A stretch of DNA of 64,000 nt from Stappia sp. WLB 29 (lineage in GTDB: Bacteria; Pseudomonadota; Alphaproteobacteria; Rhizobiales; Stappiaceae), in contig NZ_JALBGD010000005.1 of NCBI RefSeq assembly GCF_023507705.1, forward strand, positions 243,325 to 307,324. Reading direction: 5' to 3'. A model generated the notes under the pieces. It searched no databases. It saw nothing but the letters and a program-made list of their open reading frames with translations, and was not told the DNA's origin. Positions within the stretch are counted from its first letter, which is position 1, and each line of letters begins with the position of its first letter. A program made the position numbers and the translations under genes. Shown here piece by piece: positions 54,000 to 63,658 of this stretch.

Positions 54000-55157
54000 C
54001 TAGAGGCTGCGGGCGATCAGCACCTTCATGATCTCGTTGGTCCCGGCATAGATCCGCTGCACGCGGGCATCCGCGTAGAGCCGGGAGATCGGATACTCGT
54101 TCATGTAGCCATAGCCGCCGAAGAACTGCAGGCACTGGTCCGTGACCTTGGACTGCAGGTCGGTGGTCCAGTATTTCGCCATCGAGGCGGTGGTTCCGTC
54201 GAGCTCGCCGGCCACATGCCGGGCGATGCAGTCGTTGACGAAGACCTGGCCGATGGTCGCCTCGGTCTTCAGCTCCGCCAGCTTGAACTGGGTGTTCTGG
54301 AAGTCGAGGATGCGCTTGCCGAAAGCCTGCCGCTCCTTGACGTAGTCGAGGGTGAGCGTCAGCGCGCGCTCGATCGCCGCCATCGCCTGCACCGCCACCA
54401 GAAGCCGTTCCTGCGGCAATTGTTCCATCAACTGGTAGAAGCCGCGCCCCTCTTCCGGGCCGAGAAGGGCGTCGGCCGGCACGCGCACGTCGTCGAAGAA
54501 CAGTTCCGACGTGTCGTTGCCTTTGAAGCCGAGCTTGTCGAGGTTGCGGCCCCGCCGGAAGCCTTCCGTCCCGTCGGTCTCCAGCACGAAGAGCGACACG
54601 CCCTTGGACCCGGCCGCCGGATCGGTCTTGGCGACGACGATGATCAGGTTGGCCAGCTGGCCGTTGGTGATGAAGGTCTTGGCGCCGGAAATCCGGTAGT
54701 GGTTGCCGTCGCGCACCGCGCTGGTGCGGATCGCCTGCAGGTCGGAGCCCGCGCCCGGCTCGGTCATGGCGATGGCGCCGATCATCTCGCCGGAGGCGAG
54801 CTTCGGCAGCCAGCGTTCCTTCTGCTCCTGCGACCCGTAATGCTTGATGTAGGGCGCGACGATGGCCGAATGCAGCGCGATGCCGAAATGGTCGAACCCG
54901 GCAAGGCCGAGACGGCGGATGATGACGGATTCATGGGCGAACGTGCCGCCGGCCGCGCCATATTCCTCCGGCATGCCGGAGCACAGGAAACCGCCCGCGC
55001 CGGTCTTTTCCCACGCCTCGCGCGTGACGCAGCCGGCCTCCACCCAGGCCTCGTAGTCCGGGGCGATCTCCCGCTCGAGAAAACGCGCGAAGGCGTCGTC
55101 GAGCATCGTCAGTTCATCGTTCATCCATGCCGGCGTTCCGGCGTTCAGCACGTTCAA
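54000..55157 (-). CDS. Acyl-CoA dehydrogenase
   Basis: 385 aa if started at a TTG at 55157, which has GGGAGGAG 8 bp upstream; an ATG at 55124 (MNDELTMLDDAF) would give 374 aa. Domain order is N-terminal helical, middle beta (AMTEPGAGSDLQAIRTSAVR), and C-terminal helical with CLQFFGGYGYMNEYPISRLY followed by YAGTNEIMK. The YAGTNEI ending, with Ala where MCAD has its catalytic Glu, is shared by LCAD and isovaleryl-CoA dehydrogenase types, whose Glu lies earlier. FAD enzyme for step 1 of beta-oxidation. Confidence 0.92.
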   Translation of the reverse strand: MNVLNAGTPAWMNDELTMLDDAFARFLEREIAPDYEAWVEAGCVTREAWEKTGAGGFLCSGMPEEYGAAGGTFAHESVIIRRLGLAGFDHFGIALHSAIVAPYIKHYGSQEQKERWLPKLASGEMIGAIAMTEPGAGSDLQAIRTSAVRDGNHYRISGAKTFITNGQLANLIIVVAKTDPAAGSKGVSLFVLETDGTEGFRRGRNLDKLGFKGNDTSELFFDDVRVPADALLGPEEGRGFYQLMEQLPQERLLVAVQAMAAIERALTLTLDYVKERQAFGKRILDFQNTQFKLAELKTEATIGQVFVNDCIARHVAGELDGTTASMAKYWTTDLQSKVTDQCLQFFGGYGYMNEYPISRLYADARVQRIYAGTNEIMKVLIARSL

Positions 55158-55212
55158 GCCGCTCTCCTCCCTGCGACGTTTCTTGTCTTTTCGCGGTTTC
55201 GCGATCCTGGGC

Positions 55213-57009
55213 TCAGAAGGCGGCCGCGTCGAGGCCCATCATCGTGTCCGCACCGGCCGCGACCCGGGCGAGGCGCAGCGACGTCTCCGGCATGTGCCGC
55301 TCCATGAAGTAGCGGGCGAGCGTCAGCTTGGTCTCGTAGAACGCCTTGTCGCCGTCCGCTCCCGAGCTGAGGGCGGCCTGCGCGCTCTTCGCCATGCGCG
55401 CCCACATGTAGCCGAGCGCCACGATGCCGAAGAGGTGCATGTAGTCGGTCGAGCCGGCCCCGGCATTGTCGGGCTTGGCCAGGGCATTGTTCATGAACCA
55501 CATGGTCGCCTTCTGCAGGTCGTCGAGGCCCGCCTTGAGCGGCCCGGCGAGCGGGGCGAGGGCCTCGTCGCCGGAGATCTCCTTCAGGAAGGTGCCGACC
55601 TCGTTGAAGAAGGCCATCACCGCCCGGCCGCCGTCGCGCGGCAGCTTGCGCCCGACGAGATCCAGCGCCTGGATGCCGTTGGCGCCCTCGTAGATCATGG
55701 TGATGCGGGCATCGCGCACGAACTGCGACATGCCCCATTCCTCGATATAGCCGTGGCCGCCCAGCATCTGCTGCGCCGCCACTGCGTTCTCGAAGCCCTT
55801 GTCCGTGAGCACGCCCTTGATGACCGGGGTCATCAGGCCCATGTGGTCGTCCGCCGCCTGGGCCTCGCCCTTGTCGGACGAGCGGTGCGAGACGTCGGAC
55901 TGGAGCGCCGTCCACAGGACCAGTGCGCGGGCCGCCTCGTTGAAGGCGCGGATCGACAGCAGCGTGCGGCGCACGTCCGGATGCACGATGATCGGGTCGG
56001 CCTTGCCGTCCGGGTTCTTCGGCCCGGTCAGCGATCGGCCCTGCAGCCGCTCGCGGGCATAGGCGAGGGCGTTCTGATAGGCGACCTCCGATTGGGCGAG
56101 GCCCTGCACCCCGACGGCAAGGCGCGCCTCGTTCATCATCACGAACATCGCGTTGAGGCCGCGGTTCTCCTCGCCGATGAGCCAGCCGGTCGCCCCGTCG
56201 TAGTTCATGACGCAGGTGGCGTTGCCGTGGATGCCCATCTTCTCTTCCAGCGAGCCGCAGGACACGGCATTGCGGGCGCCGGGCTTGCCGTCGCCATCGG
56301 GCAGGAATTTCGGCACGATAAACAGCGAGATGCCCTTGGTGCCTTCCGGTGCGCCCTCGATGCGGGCCAGCACCAGATGCACGATGTTCTCCGTCAGGTC
56401 GTGTTCGCCGGCGGAGATGAAGATCTTCTGGCCCGAAATGCGGTAGGTGCCGTCGCCCTGCGGCACGGCCTTCGACTTGATGAGGCCGAGATCGGTGCCG
56501 CAATGCGGCTCGGTCAGGTTCATGGTGCCCGACCACTCGCCGGAGGCGAGCTTCGGCAGGTAGAGCGCCTTCTGATCAGGGCTGCCATGCACCTGGATCG
56601 CGGCGGCCGCACCCTGCGACAGGCCGGGATACATGCCCCAGGCAAGGTTGGCGCCGGAAATGAATTCCTGCATCACCGAGTTGAGCGTCGTCGGCAGGCC
56701 CTGGCCGCCATACTCCTCCGGCATCGACAGGGCGATCCAGCCGTTCTCCCGGTAGGTGTCGTAGGCGTCGCGAAAGCCCTTGGGGGTGGTCACGCTGCCG
56801 TCGTCGTGACGGGTGCAGCCCTCGCGGTCGCCGGTGGCGTTGAGCGGAGCGAGCTCTTCCTGGCAGAAGCGCGCGCCCTCGTTCAGGATCGCCTCGAGAA
56901 GATCGGGCGTCGCATCGGCAAAGCCCGGCATATTGCCGTGGCGGTCGAAGCCCAGCACCTCGTTCAGCAGGAACATCACATCCCGGACGGGGGCGGTGTA
57001 GCTCGGCAT
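55213..57009 (-). CDS. Acyl-CoA dehydrogenase, long form with C-terminal extension
   Basis: 598 aa, about 200 longer than ordinary acyl-CoA dehydrogenases. It starts [20 protein letters not shown], the usual start of this subgroup. The middle domain shows [20 protein letters not shown], and the catalytic helical domain ends [17 protein letters not shown] with a Glu. The extra C-terminal domain is typical of FadE-like long-chain or DmdC-like (methylmercaptopropionyl-CoA) dehydrogenases; which applies is not clear. First structural gene of the cluster, with a MerR-type operator upstream. Confidence 0.92.
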   Translation of the reverse strand: MPSYTAPVRDVMFLLNEVLGFDRHGNMPGFADATPDLLEAILNEGARFCQEELAPLNATGDREGCTRHDDGSVTTPKGFRDAYDTYRENGWIALSMPEEYGGQGLPTTLNSVMQEFISGANLAWGMYPGLSQGAAAAIQVHGSPDQKALYLPKLASGEWSGTMNLTEPHCGTDLGLIKSKAVPQGDGTYRISGQKIFISAGEHDLTENIVHLVLARIEGAPEGTKGISLFIVPKFLPDGDGKPGARNAVSCGSLEEKMGIHGNATCVMNYDGATGWLIGEENRGLNAMFVMMNEARLAVGVQGLAQSEVAYQNALAYARERLQGRSLTGPKNPDGKADPIIVHPDVRRTLLSIRAFNEAARALVLWTALQSDVSHRSSDKGEAQAADDHMGLMTPVIKGVLTDKGFENAVAAQQMLGGHGYIEEWGMSQFVRDARITMIYEGANGIQALDLVGRKLPRDGGRAVMAFFNEVGTFLKEISGDEALAPLAGPLKAGLDDLQKATMWFMNNALAKPDNAGAGSTDYMHLFGIVALGYMWARMAKSAQAALSSGADGDKAFYETKLTLARYFMERHMPETSLRLARVAAGADTMMGLDAAAF

Positions 57010-57076
57010 GGTCGTCCTCCCGGTAGGTCGGCCCGGCTGTGGCGCCGGTTGCGACGGGCAGTCTGCATCATGGACC

Positions 57077-57096
57077 TGACGTTTCCGTAAACGTCA
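57077..57096. promoter_or_regulatory. LiuR-like MerR operator before the acyl-CoA dehydrogenase gene
   Basis: TGACGTTT-CCGT-AAACGTCA (57077-57096) is a perfect 8-bp dyad, close to the LiuR-type pattern TTGACGTTTACGTCAA. It lies 68 bp upstream of the gene starting at 57009. The rest of 57010-57362 has only the merR terminator. Confidence 0.7.
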
Positions 57097-57261
57097 CCTT
57101 GAGCTCGTTATATGGCTGCCGTTCGGGCCTCGCAAGGGATGTCCCTACGGCAGGGGCTGAAAATTCTCCCGTGAGCATCAATCTCGACGCCGTTCAGGGC
57201 GAAATCACGGAGATTCGGCGCGAAAGGTCGCGCGAATGCAGCAAAATCGGCGGCAGCCACG

Positions 57262-57293
57262 AAAAACCCCGCGCCGCGGCGTGCGGCACGGGG
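57262..57293 (-). terminator. Intrinsic terminator of the MerR gene
   Basis: On the minus strand a GC stem (CCCCGTGCCGC with GCGGCGCGGGG) is followed by TTTTT (57266-57262), 70 bp after the MerR stop. Confidence 0.75.
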
Positions 57294-57362
57294 TTGGGCA
57301 ATGCGAGCGAGGGCAAGACGGGAGGGATCGATGTCGCCCGGTGCCGCAATCGGGAGTGCGAC

Positions 57363-57812
57363 TCAGTCGCTCTCCTTCTCCTTCAGCATGCCGGAGACGA
57401 TTTCCACCGTCCGACCGAGTTCCTCGATGGCCTGGTCGATGTCGCGGCGCTGCTTCACCAGCACGTCGATCTGCCCCTGGAAGCGTGACAGCGCCACCTT
57501 GAGTTGGGTCACCTGACCGTCGCGCAGGTCGTACAGGTCGAGCATGTCGAGGATCTCGGCGAGCGAGAAGCCGACCCGCTTGCCCATCAGCACCAGCTTC
57601 AGCCGGGCCCGGTCGCGCCGTGTGTAGATGCGGGTCATGCCGTCGCGGCGCGGGTTGAGAAGGCCCTTGTCCTCGTAGAAGCGAAGGGTGCGCAAGGTGA
57701 CGTCGAATTCCTTGGCAAGATCGCCGATGGTGAAGAGCGTCTTCTTCGTCGTCTCGTCCTTGGCGGCGACCGCCTCGACGATATCGTTGTTGACCGAGAG
57801 CGCTTCGCTCAT
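57363..57812 (-). CDS. MerR-family regulator of the beta-oxidation cluster
   Basis: 149 aa from the ATG at 57812, AAGGAA upstream. MerR HTH: LFTIGDLAKEFDVTLRTLRF then YEDKGLLNPRRDGMTRIY. A C-terminal coiled coil (QIDVLVKQRRDIDQAIEELG) forms the dimer. There are no Cys ligands, so a metabolite (probably acyl-CoA) is the likely signal. Similar MerR proteins, such as LiuR, control branched-chain and fatty acid breakdown. Dyads of the same type precede both this gene and the first dehydrogenase, which implies autoregulation. Confidence 0.88.
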   Translation of the reverse strand: MSEALSVNNDIVEAVAAKDETTKKTLFTIGDLAKEFDVTLRTLRFYEDKGLLNPRRDGMTRIYTRRDRARLKLVLMGKRVGFSLAEILDMLDLYDLRDGQVTQLKVALSRFQGQIDVLVKQRRDIDQAIEELGRTVEIVSGMLKEKESD

Positions 57813-57892
57813 GGCTTTTTCCTTGAATTTATCGGGAGACGGAAGGCGGGAGCGGGCGTCGCTCCGCACGAGTCTCGCGGGTGTATGGGAGC

Positions 57893-57944
57893 GTGACACT
57901 ACGTCACCTGCGTTCGGGATACATTCCGTGGACGTAAGCGTCAA
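57893..57944. promoter_or_regulatory. Dyads upstream of the MerR gene
   Basis: GTGAC-ACTAC-GTCAC (57893-57907) and GGACGTAAGCGTCAA (57930-57944) are inverted repeats. The second aligns with the same ACGT-type motif found before the dehydrogenase gene. Confidence 0.5.
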
Positions 57945-58001
57945 GCTTCCTGCGGATGCGGCCGTGCGGCCGTGCGGCCGGCTTGCGATCCGCAAGCTGC
58001 G

Positions 58002-58048
58002 TTTACCTGTCGTTAACCATGTAGATCCGGGACTTAACCGCCTGTTTA
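58002..58048 (+). promoter_or_regulatory. Two CtrA boxes upstream of the PodJ-like gene
   Basis: TTTA-N7-TTAACCAT (58002-58020) and TTAA-N7-TTTA (58034-58048) each differ from the CtrA consensus TTAA-N7-TTAA by one base. They lie 120-166 bp before the start codon. Confidence 0.65.
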
Positions 58049-58167
58049 CCATAAGCGGCGACAGTTTACGGCAAGCTCGTCCGGGTCCTGTGTAGCCGTG
58101 TTCCGACCTGGGCGAAGAAGAATGCTGGCGCGGCCCGCGCCCCCAACATGGGTTTGAGAGGCAGTTC

Positions 58168-61100
58168 ATGTCCTGGAACGCGCGACATCGCAGTGAACGC
58201 GGCCTTCCGCAGGAAGACGGCTACGGGCGCGAGGCGCATGGCGAGCCGGAAAGCTGGTACGAGCCGCGCCGCCGGGCGCCGGCCGCAGACCCGCAGCGCG
58301 GCGAGCGGGCGAGGGCGCGCGAGCAGCTCAACGATGTCGCCGACGCTCTCGGCCGTCTCATGGATACGCCGCAGCCTGCGCCTGCTCCTGCCGGCAATCG
58401 CCAGGCGCGCCGCGCTGCTGCCGCCCGCGCCCGCACCGAGCGTTCTGCCGCGCCTGCAGCCCCGGCATCGGCCGTCGCCGGTTCGCGGAGCGGCCGCATC
58501 GAGGCGGTGCTGAGTGCGCTCGACCGGTTGGATCGCCGCGTGGAGGATCTCTCCCATGAAGCGGAGGCCGAGCAGCGGACCATGCGTCCGGCGCGTGCAG
58601 CCGCTGCCCCGGCGTCCGCCCGTTCCCCCGCTCGTGCCTCGCGCCGTGGCGCGCCGCCGCCGGCCCGCGACGAGTGGGCCGAGGAGTGGCGGGACGAAAG
58701 CTACGACGCCCCGTACGACGCGCGCCGCGATACCGGTTACGACACCCGCCACGTCGATGCCTACGACGACGGCGAGGCGGGCTATGCCGACATGCCCGAC
58801 GGCGAGTATGCCGCCGCCCGCGGAACGCGTGCTGCGCCGCGCGGCGACTGGCGCGAGGATGGCTATCGCCGGCCGGCGAGTTGGCGCGAGGAGGGAGCTG
58901 AGGAGGATCTGCGTCCGCTGATCCACGATCTTGTCCACCGGGTCGACCGGGCCACCGGCGCCCGCGACGACCAGCTGGGCGTGCTGCGCCGCGAGATCGC
59001 CGATCTGCGTGGCTTCTTGACCCAGAGCCTGCGCGCCGAGCGCGAGCGGGCCGCTTCCCGCGACGGCAGCGAGATGCGCCGCCTGTCGGACGCGGTGGAG
59101 CGGCTGCGCGCCGACCGGGGCGACATGCGCCTGGTGCGCGAGGTCCGTGCCGAGATCTCCGACCTGCGCTCGATGATCGGCCAGTCCAACGTCGAGGGCA
59201 TGCTGCAGACGTTGGAAAGCGGTTATGCGCATCTGGTCCAGCGCCTCGACGAGATGTCCCGCGAACGGCTGGAGCCCCGGCTCGTGGCCGATCTCGGTCG
59301 CCGTCTCGCCGATATCGAGGATGCGTTCCGCGTCGTGCCGCGCGGCGACCAGCTTGCCGCGCTCGACGACCGGGTCGCCGAGATCGGTCACCGGGTGGAG
59401 GAGCTCGTGCGCCGCAGCGGCGGTGCCGATCTCGACCTGCTGCGCGGCGAAATCCGCGCGGTGCGCGACCTCGTCGAGCGCTTCGATGTCGGCGACCTGC
59501 TCGCCGGCATCGACGAGCGGATGAGCGCGCTGGCCCAGCGGTTCGACACGATCGACCGGCTGGTCGAGGAGCAGCGGCATCTCGCCGAGCGCATGGGTGC
59601 CATCGAGCATCGGCTGCCCACGTCGGGCGCCGTCGACCGGCTGCAGGATCGCCTGGAAGAGATCGCCGGCATGCTGGCCGACGACCGCAACAGCCGCACC
59701 GACCCGCAGATCGACGAGAAGCTGGGCGAGATCGCCGGCCGGCTGAAGCGGATCGAGAGCGCGCGGCAGATGCCGCCGAGCTACGACGCGGCCTTCACGC
59801 TGCTGGAAAAGCGGCTCGCCGCCATCGACGGCAAGATCAATGCCCTCGACCGGCCGGACCGGGTGACGCTGGTTGCCGAGGGCCAGCAGGGCAGCATCGA
59901 GGCCGACCTGATCGCACGGCTCGAGGCCGGTATCGCCAATCTGAATGAGCGCTTCGAGGCCGGCCGGGCGTCGGTGGGCGGCGAGGAGTTCGAGAGCCTG
60001 CGCCGCGAGATCGCCTCACTGCGCGACAGCGTGTCCCAGCCGGTCTCCATGGTCGAACTGGAAGCGCAGCTGCGCGACCTGGCCGAGGCCGTCAATCGCG
60101 GTGGAGCCAGCGACGACGCGGCGGTGCTGTCGCAGGTCGAGGACAAGATCGCCGCGCTTGCTGCCAAGCTCGATGCGGCCGACAGCGGTTTTGCCCGTCT
60201 CGGCGAGATCCAGAGCGCGCTGCAGTCCGGCGGCGCGGGGGGCGATGTCGCCCAGGCCCTGCGCGGCGACCTGCACCGGCTGATGGAAGCCGCGACGAGC
60301 TCCGAGCGCCGTGCGCGCGAGTCCATGGACAGCGTCCAGGACGTGCTCGCTTCGATCAGCAATCGGCTGATGGCGCTGGAGCAAGATGCCCGGATCGCCG
60401 CGATGCCGGCCCCCGCTCCCGAAGACGACCGTCCGCTGGAGCCGGGCTCCGGCAAGCCGCGCGTGCGCCAGCAAGGGCCGCCGCGGATGGACGCGCCGGT
60501 CATGCCGCGCGCCGAGATGCCGGCGGCCGCCGCGGCTGCCGAGGGTACGCTGCCGCCGCAGCGTCCGGCCGCCCGCCCGGCCGGGGCACGCCCTTCTGCA
60601 TCGATGGGGACCGGTCGTGGTGCAGCCGCGCCGCAGGACGGGCGCGACCGCAAGGCCGACTTCATCGCCGCCGCCCGCCGCGCCGCCCAGGCGGCGACCG
60701 AGGAGGCCAACGCCTCCGGTTCGGGCCTGTCCTTTGCCGGCCTGACCGCGTCCTCGTCCGACGACAAGCCGCGCGCCAGCGCCGCCGGCTGGCTGCGCTC
60801 CAAGCTCGGCCGCGGCAAGGCCAAGGACAAGGATGCGCCGGAGGCCGCTGTCGCCGAGGCGGTGGAGCCGCGGCCGCTAGCCGGCGACCGCCGCGACGGT
60901 CCGCGTTCGGATGCCGCGCGCGCCCGCCGCGAGGAGCTGGCCGAGGAACTGCGTGCCGACATGCGCGCGGCTGCTCCCGTTGAAGCGCAAGAGGCCGAGA
61001 CGGAAGACAAGGGTGGTCGCAGGCTGTTCTCCGCAGGCGGCCGCCGCGCCGTGATGCTGGCGGCCGCTGCCGTCATCATCGCCGTCGGCGCCCTGCAGAT

Positions 61101-62490
61101 CTTCAAGCTGGTCTCGCCGGGCGAGCGCGATGTCGCATCGCTCGAGACTCCGCCGACCATCGAGGCAACGACCAATATTGCCGCCGTAGCAAGCGCCGAC
61201 GCGGGCCCGGCCGACACTGGCGCCAAGGCTGGCGTGCCCGAGGCAAGGGAGCTTGCGAGCGGGGTCCCGCCCGAGCCGGTCTCCTCGCCGCCGCCAGCAC
61301 GCTCCACGGCGGATGCAGGCGCGAACGGCATCGACATGCCGGATCTGGTACAGGACGGCCCGGCAATGGGCAGGAGCGATGTGCCGCCGGCAGGGCCGGA
61401 GAACTCGCCTGTGTCCGAGCCGGGGGCGGATCTTGCCTTCGCCCCGCCGGCCGTATCCGGCAATGGCTTCTCGACCGCGCCGGGCGCCATGCCCGGCATG
61501 CTCCCCGATGCGCAGTTCCAGACCCCTGGCGGCACTGCGGGCAGCGCGCCGGCCTCCCTCGACCTTGCCACCCGCACGCCGGCAATGGCACCGGCCGGCC
61601 CCGCCGCAGGCGCGGCCATCGGCGGCATTCCGGCCGAAGCCGGTCCCGTAGCCCTGCGCCAGGCGGCCGCCGGCGGCGATCCTGCCGCGCTGTTCGCGAT
61701 CGCGGTCAACTACACCGAGGGCACGGGCGTCCAGCCGGACCTGAAGCAGGCTGCCAGCTACTACCGCAAGGCCGCCGATGCCGGTCTTGCGCCCGCCCAG
61801 TACCGCCTCGGCAGCCTCTACGAAAAGGGCCGCGGCGTGGAGAAGAACCTGGAGACGGCGCGCGACTGGTATCGCCGGGCCGCCGAGCAGGGCAACGCCA
61901 AGGCCGCGCACAATCTCGCGGTGCTCTACGCGGAAGGCTTGTCCGGCACGCCGGAATTCAACGATGCTTCCTACTGGTTCAAGAAGGCTGCCAATTTCGG
62001 CCTCGCCGACAGCCAGTACAATCTCGGCATCCTTTACGCCCGCGGGCTCGGCCTCGAGAAGAATCTGGTCGAGAGCTACAAGTGGTTCGCTCTTGCTGCT
62101 CGCCAGGGCGACCGGGATGCCGGCAACAAGCGCGACGAACTCGCCAACATGCTCTCGCGCGAGCAACTGGCCGAGGCTCGTATCGCGGTGGAGACCTGGA
62201 AGGAGGCGCCGCGCACGCTTGCCGCCAACCAGGTGGAGTTCAATCCGGCCTGGACCATTCCGGCCGAGATCGAAGCGCCGCGCGCCAGCGTGTCGGCGGA
62301 TCCGCGCGAACTGGTGATGAACGCCCAGAAGCTGCTGGCTCAGAGGGGCTTCGATCCGGGAACGCCGGACGGCCAGATCGGGCCGCGTACCCGCGAGGCG
62401 GTGCGAGCATTCCAGCAGGCCAACGGCCTGCCGGTGACGGGCGCGATCTCGCGGGATCTGGTGAAGGCGCTGGCCGGGGAGGACATCTGA
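58168..62490 (+). CDS. podJ: PodJ-like polarity protein (coiled coil - TM - Sel1 repeats - peptidoglycan binding)
   Basis: 1440 aa; Caulobacter PodJ is about 970 aa with the same order. Residues 1-250 are Arg/Ala-rich and disordered, then about 250-750 is long coiled coil (many LRDLAEAVN-like heptads). A basic Ala-rich region follows, then a single membrane helix at about 960-980 (AVMLAAAAVIIAVGALQIF). The periplasmic part is a Pro/Ala-rich spacer, about four Sel1 repeats from about 1165 to 1330 (AASYYRKAADAGLAPAQYRL), and a peptidoglycan-binding domain (AQRGFDPGTPDGQIGPRTRE) at the end. PodJ recruits polar factors; CtrA boxes upstream support this. Orthology is inferred. Confidence 0.85.
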   Translation: MSWNARHRSERGLPQEDGYGREAHGEPESWYEPRRRAPAADPQRGERARAREQLNDVADALGRLMDTPQPAPAPAGNRQARRAAAARARTERSAAPAAPASAVAGSRSGRIEAVLSALDRLDRRVEDLSHEAEAEQRTMRPARAAAAPASARSPARASRRGAPPPARDEWAEEWRDESYDAPYDARRDTGYDTRHVDAYDDGEAGYADMPDGEYAAARGTRAAPRGDWREDGYRRPASWREEGAEEDLRPLIHDLVHRVDRATGARDDQLGVLRREIADLRGFLTQSLRAERERAASRDGSEMRRLSDAVERLRADRGDMRLVREVRAEISDLRSMIGQSNVEGMLQTLESGYAHLVQRLDEMSRERLEPRLVADLGRRLADIEDAFRVVPRGDQLAALDDRVAEIGHRVEELVRRSGGADLDLLRGEIRAVRDLVERFDVGDLLAGIDERMSALAQRFDTIDRLVEEQRHLAERMGAIEHRLPTSGAVDRLQDRLEEIAGMLADDRNSRTDPQIDEKLGEIAGRLKRIESARQMPPSYDAAFTLLEKRLAAIDGKINALDRPDRVTLVAEGQQGSIEADLIARLEAGIANLNERFEAGRASVGGEEFESLRREIASLRDSVSQPVSMVELEAQLRDLAEAVNRGGASDDAAVLSQVEDKIAALAAKLDAADSGFARLGEIQSALQSGGAGGDVAQALRGDLHRLMEAATSSERRARESMDSVQDVLASISNRLMALEQDARIAAMPAPAPEDDRPLEPGSGKPRVRQQGPPRMDAPVMPRAEMPAAAAAAEGTLPPQRPAARPAGARPSASMGTGRGAAAPQDGRDRKADFIAAARRAAQAATEEANASGSGLSFAGLTASSSDDKPRASAAGWLRSKLGRGKAKDKDAPEAAVAEAVEPRPLAGDRRDGPRSDAARARREELAEELRADMRAAAPVEAQEAETEDKGGRRLFSAGGRRAVMLAAAAVIIAVGALQIFKLVSPGERDVASLETPPTIEATTNIAAVASADAGPADTGAKAGVPEARELASGVPPEPVSSPPPARSTADAGANGIDMPDLVQDGPAMGRSDVPPAGPENSPVSEPGADLAFAPPAVSGNGFSTAPGAMPGMLPDAQFQTPGGTAGSAPASLDLATRTPAMAPAGPAAGAAIGGIPAEAGPVALRQAAAGGDPAALFAIAVNYTEGTGVQPDLKQAASYYRKAADAGLAPAQYRLGSLYEKGRGVEKNLETARDWYRRAAEQGNAKAAHNLAVLYAEGLSGTPEFNDASYWFKKAANFGLADSQYNLGILYARGLGLEKNLVESYKWFALAARQGDRDAGNKRDELANMLSREQLAEARIAVETWKEAPRTLAANQVEFNPAWTIPAEIEAPRASVSADPRELVMNAQKLLAQRGFDPGTPDGQIGPRTREAVRAFQQANGLPVTGAISRDLVKALAGEDI

Positions 62491-62536
62491 TCCGGTCTTG
62501 CGCAAGGTCCCGGGCGGATCCGTTCGGGCAAAGGAG

Positions 62537-62563
62537 CGGGCGCAGCCACGAATGCGCCCGTTT
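62537..62563 (+). terminator. Terminator after the PodJ-like gene
   Basis: CGGGCGCA (62537-62544) and TGCGCCCG (62553-62560) form an 8-bp stem with an 8-nt loop followed by TTT. Confidence 0.65.
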
Positions 62564-62567
62564 CACG

Positions 62568-62597
62568 TTGACATAAGGGAAGCTGGCAGGCTTTATC
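62568..62597 (+). promoter_or_regulatory. Candidate promoter of the TauE/SafE gene
   Basis: TTGACA (62568-62573) and TTTATC (62592-62597) are separated by 18 bp, about 125 bp before the GTG start. Confidence 0.5.
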
Positions 62598-62722
62598 CTT
62601 AGGAAAAGCATGGGCTTCCGGGGACTGCGAGCCTCAATCGCCACAGGCGGGGACCGCAGCAGGCCATTTCATCAATCTCCACGCCGCCCGTCGGGGACGA
62701 GCGGCCAATCCGCCGGTGTGCC

Positions 62723-63658
62723 GTGCAAGTTTACCTGCCCATCGCCGAACTGCCGATCAACATGTTCATGGTGTTCGGGATGGGTGGTGCCGTGGGCTTC
62801 CTGTCGGGCCTGTTCGGCATCGGCGGCGGGTTCCTCTTGACGCCGCTGCTGATCTTCTCCGGCATCCCGCCGGCCATCTCCGTCGCCACCGTCACCACCC
62901 AGGTCGTCGCCTCCTCGACCTCTGGCGTCGTCGCCTACTGGCGGCGCAAGATGATCGACTTCAAACTCGCCTGGATGTTGCTGGTCGGCGGCGTCGTCGG
63001 CTCGGCCGTGGGCGTCTGGCTGTTCGGCATCCTGCAGACGCTCGGCCAGCTCGATCTCGTCATCTCGCTGTCCTACGTCACCTTCCTCAGCGCCATCGGC
63101 GGCCTGATGCTGTTCGAGTCCTTGCGCGCCATGGCGCGGCGACGCTCCGGCGCCAAGGTGACGGCGCGCCGGCCGGGACAGCACAACTGGGTGCACGGCC
63201 TGCCGCTGAAGATGCGGTTCTACCGCTCGCGGCTTTACGTCAGCATCATCCCGATCATCGGGCTGGGTGCGATCATCGGCTTCCTGGGCACGATCCTGGG
63301 CATCGGCGGCGGCTTCATGATGGTGCCTGCGCTGATCTACCTTTTGCGGGTGCCTACCAACATCGTCATCGGCACCTCGTTGCTGCAGATCCTGGTGACC
63401 ATGGCCGCAGCCACCGTGCTGCATGCCATGTCGACGCAGTCGGTCGACATCGTGCTGGCCATGCTCTTGATGGTGGGCGGCGTCATCGGCGCCCAGTTCG
63501 GGGCGCGCATGGGCCAAAAGCTGCGCGGCGACCAGCTGCGCCTGCTGCTGGCGCTGCTGGTGCTCGGCGTCGGCGTTCGCTTCGCGGTGAACCTGCTGAT
63601 GCAGCCGGACGAGCTCTACGCGGTCGATCCCGCTCCGATCCTGGAGCAGGCGAAATGA
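62723..63658 (+). CDS. TauE/SafE-family (sulfite/organosulfonate exporter-like) permease
   Basis: 311 aa from a GTG at 62723. Eight or so membrane helices in two repeats, each with the family motif: GFLSGLFGIGGGFLLTPLLI and GFLGTILGIGGGFMMVPALI. TauE/SafE proteins move sulfite, sulfoacetate or other small anions; the substrate here is unknown. Its stop overlaps the start of the TIGR02186 gene (ATGA), a pairing conserved in Rhizobiales, so the two probably work together. Confidence 0.93.
   Translation: MQVYLPIAELPINMFMVFGMGGAVGFLSGLFGIGGGFLLTPLLIFSGIPPAISVATVTTQVVASSTSGVVAYWRRKMIDFKLAWMLLVGGVVGSAVGVWLFGILQTLGQLDLVISLSYVTFLSAIGGLMLFESLRAMARRRSGAKVTARRPGQHNWVHGLPLKMRFYRSRLYVSIIPIIGLGAIIGFLGTILGIGGGFMMVPALIYLLRVPTNIVIGTSLLQILVTMAAATVLHAMSTQSVDIVLAMLLMVGGVIGAQFGARMGQKLRGDQLRLLLALLVLGVGVRFAVNLLMQPDELYAVDPAPILEQAK

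Noticed and set aside
55183-57090. 635-codon plus-strand open frame opposite the long acyl-CoA dehydrogenase
   Set aside because: Shadow frame; the minus-strand gene has clear family motifs.
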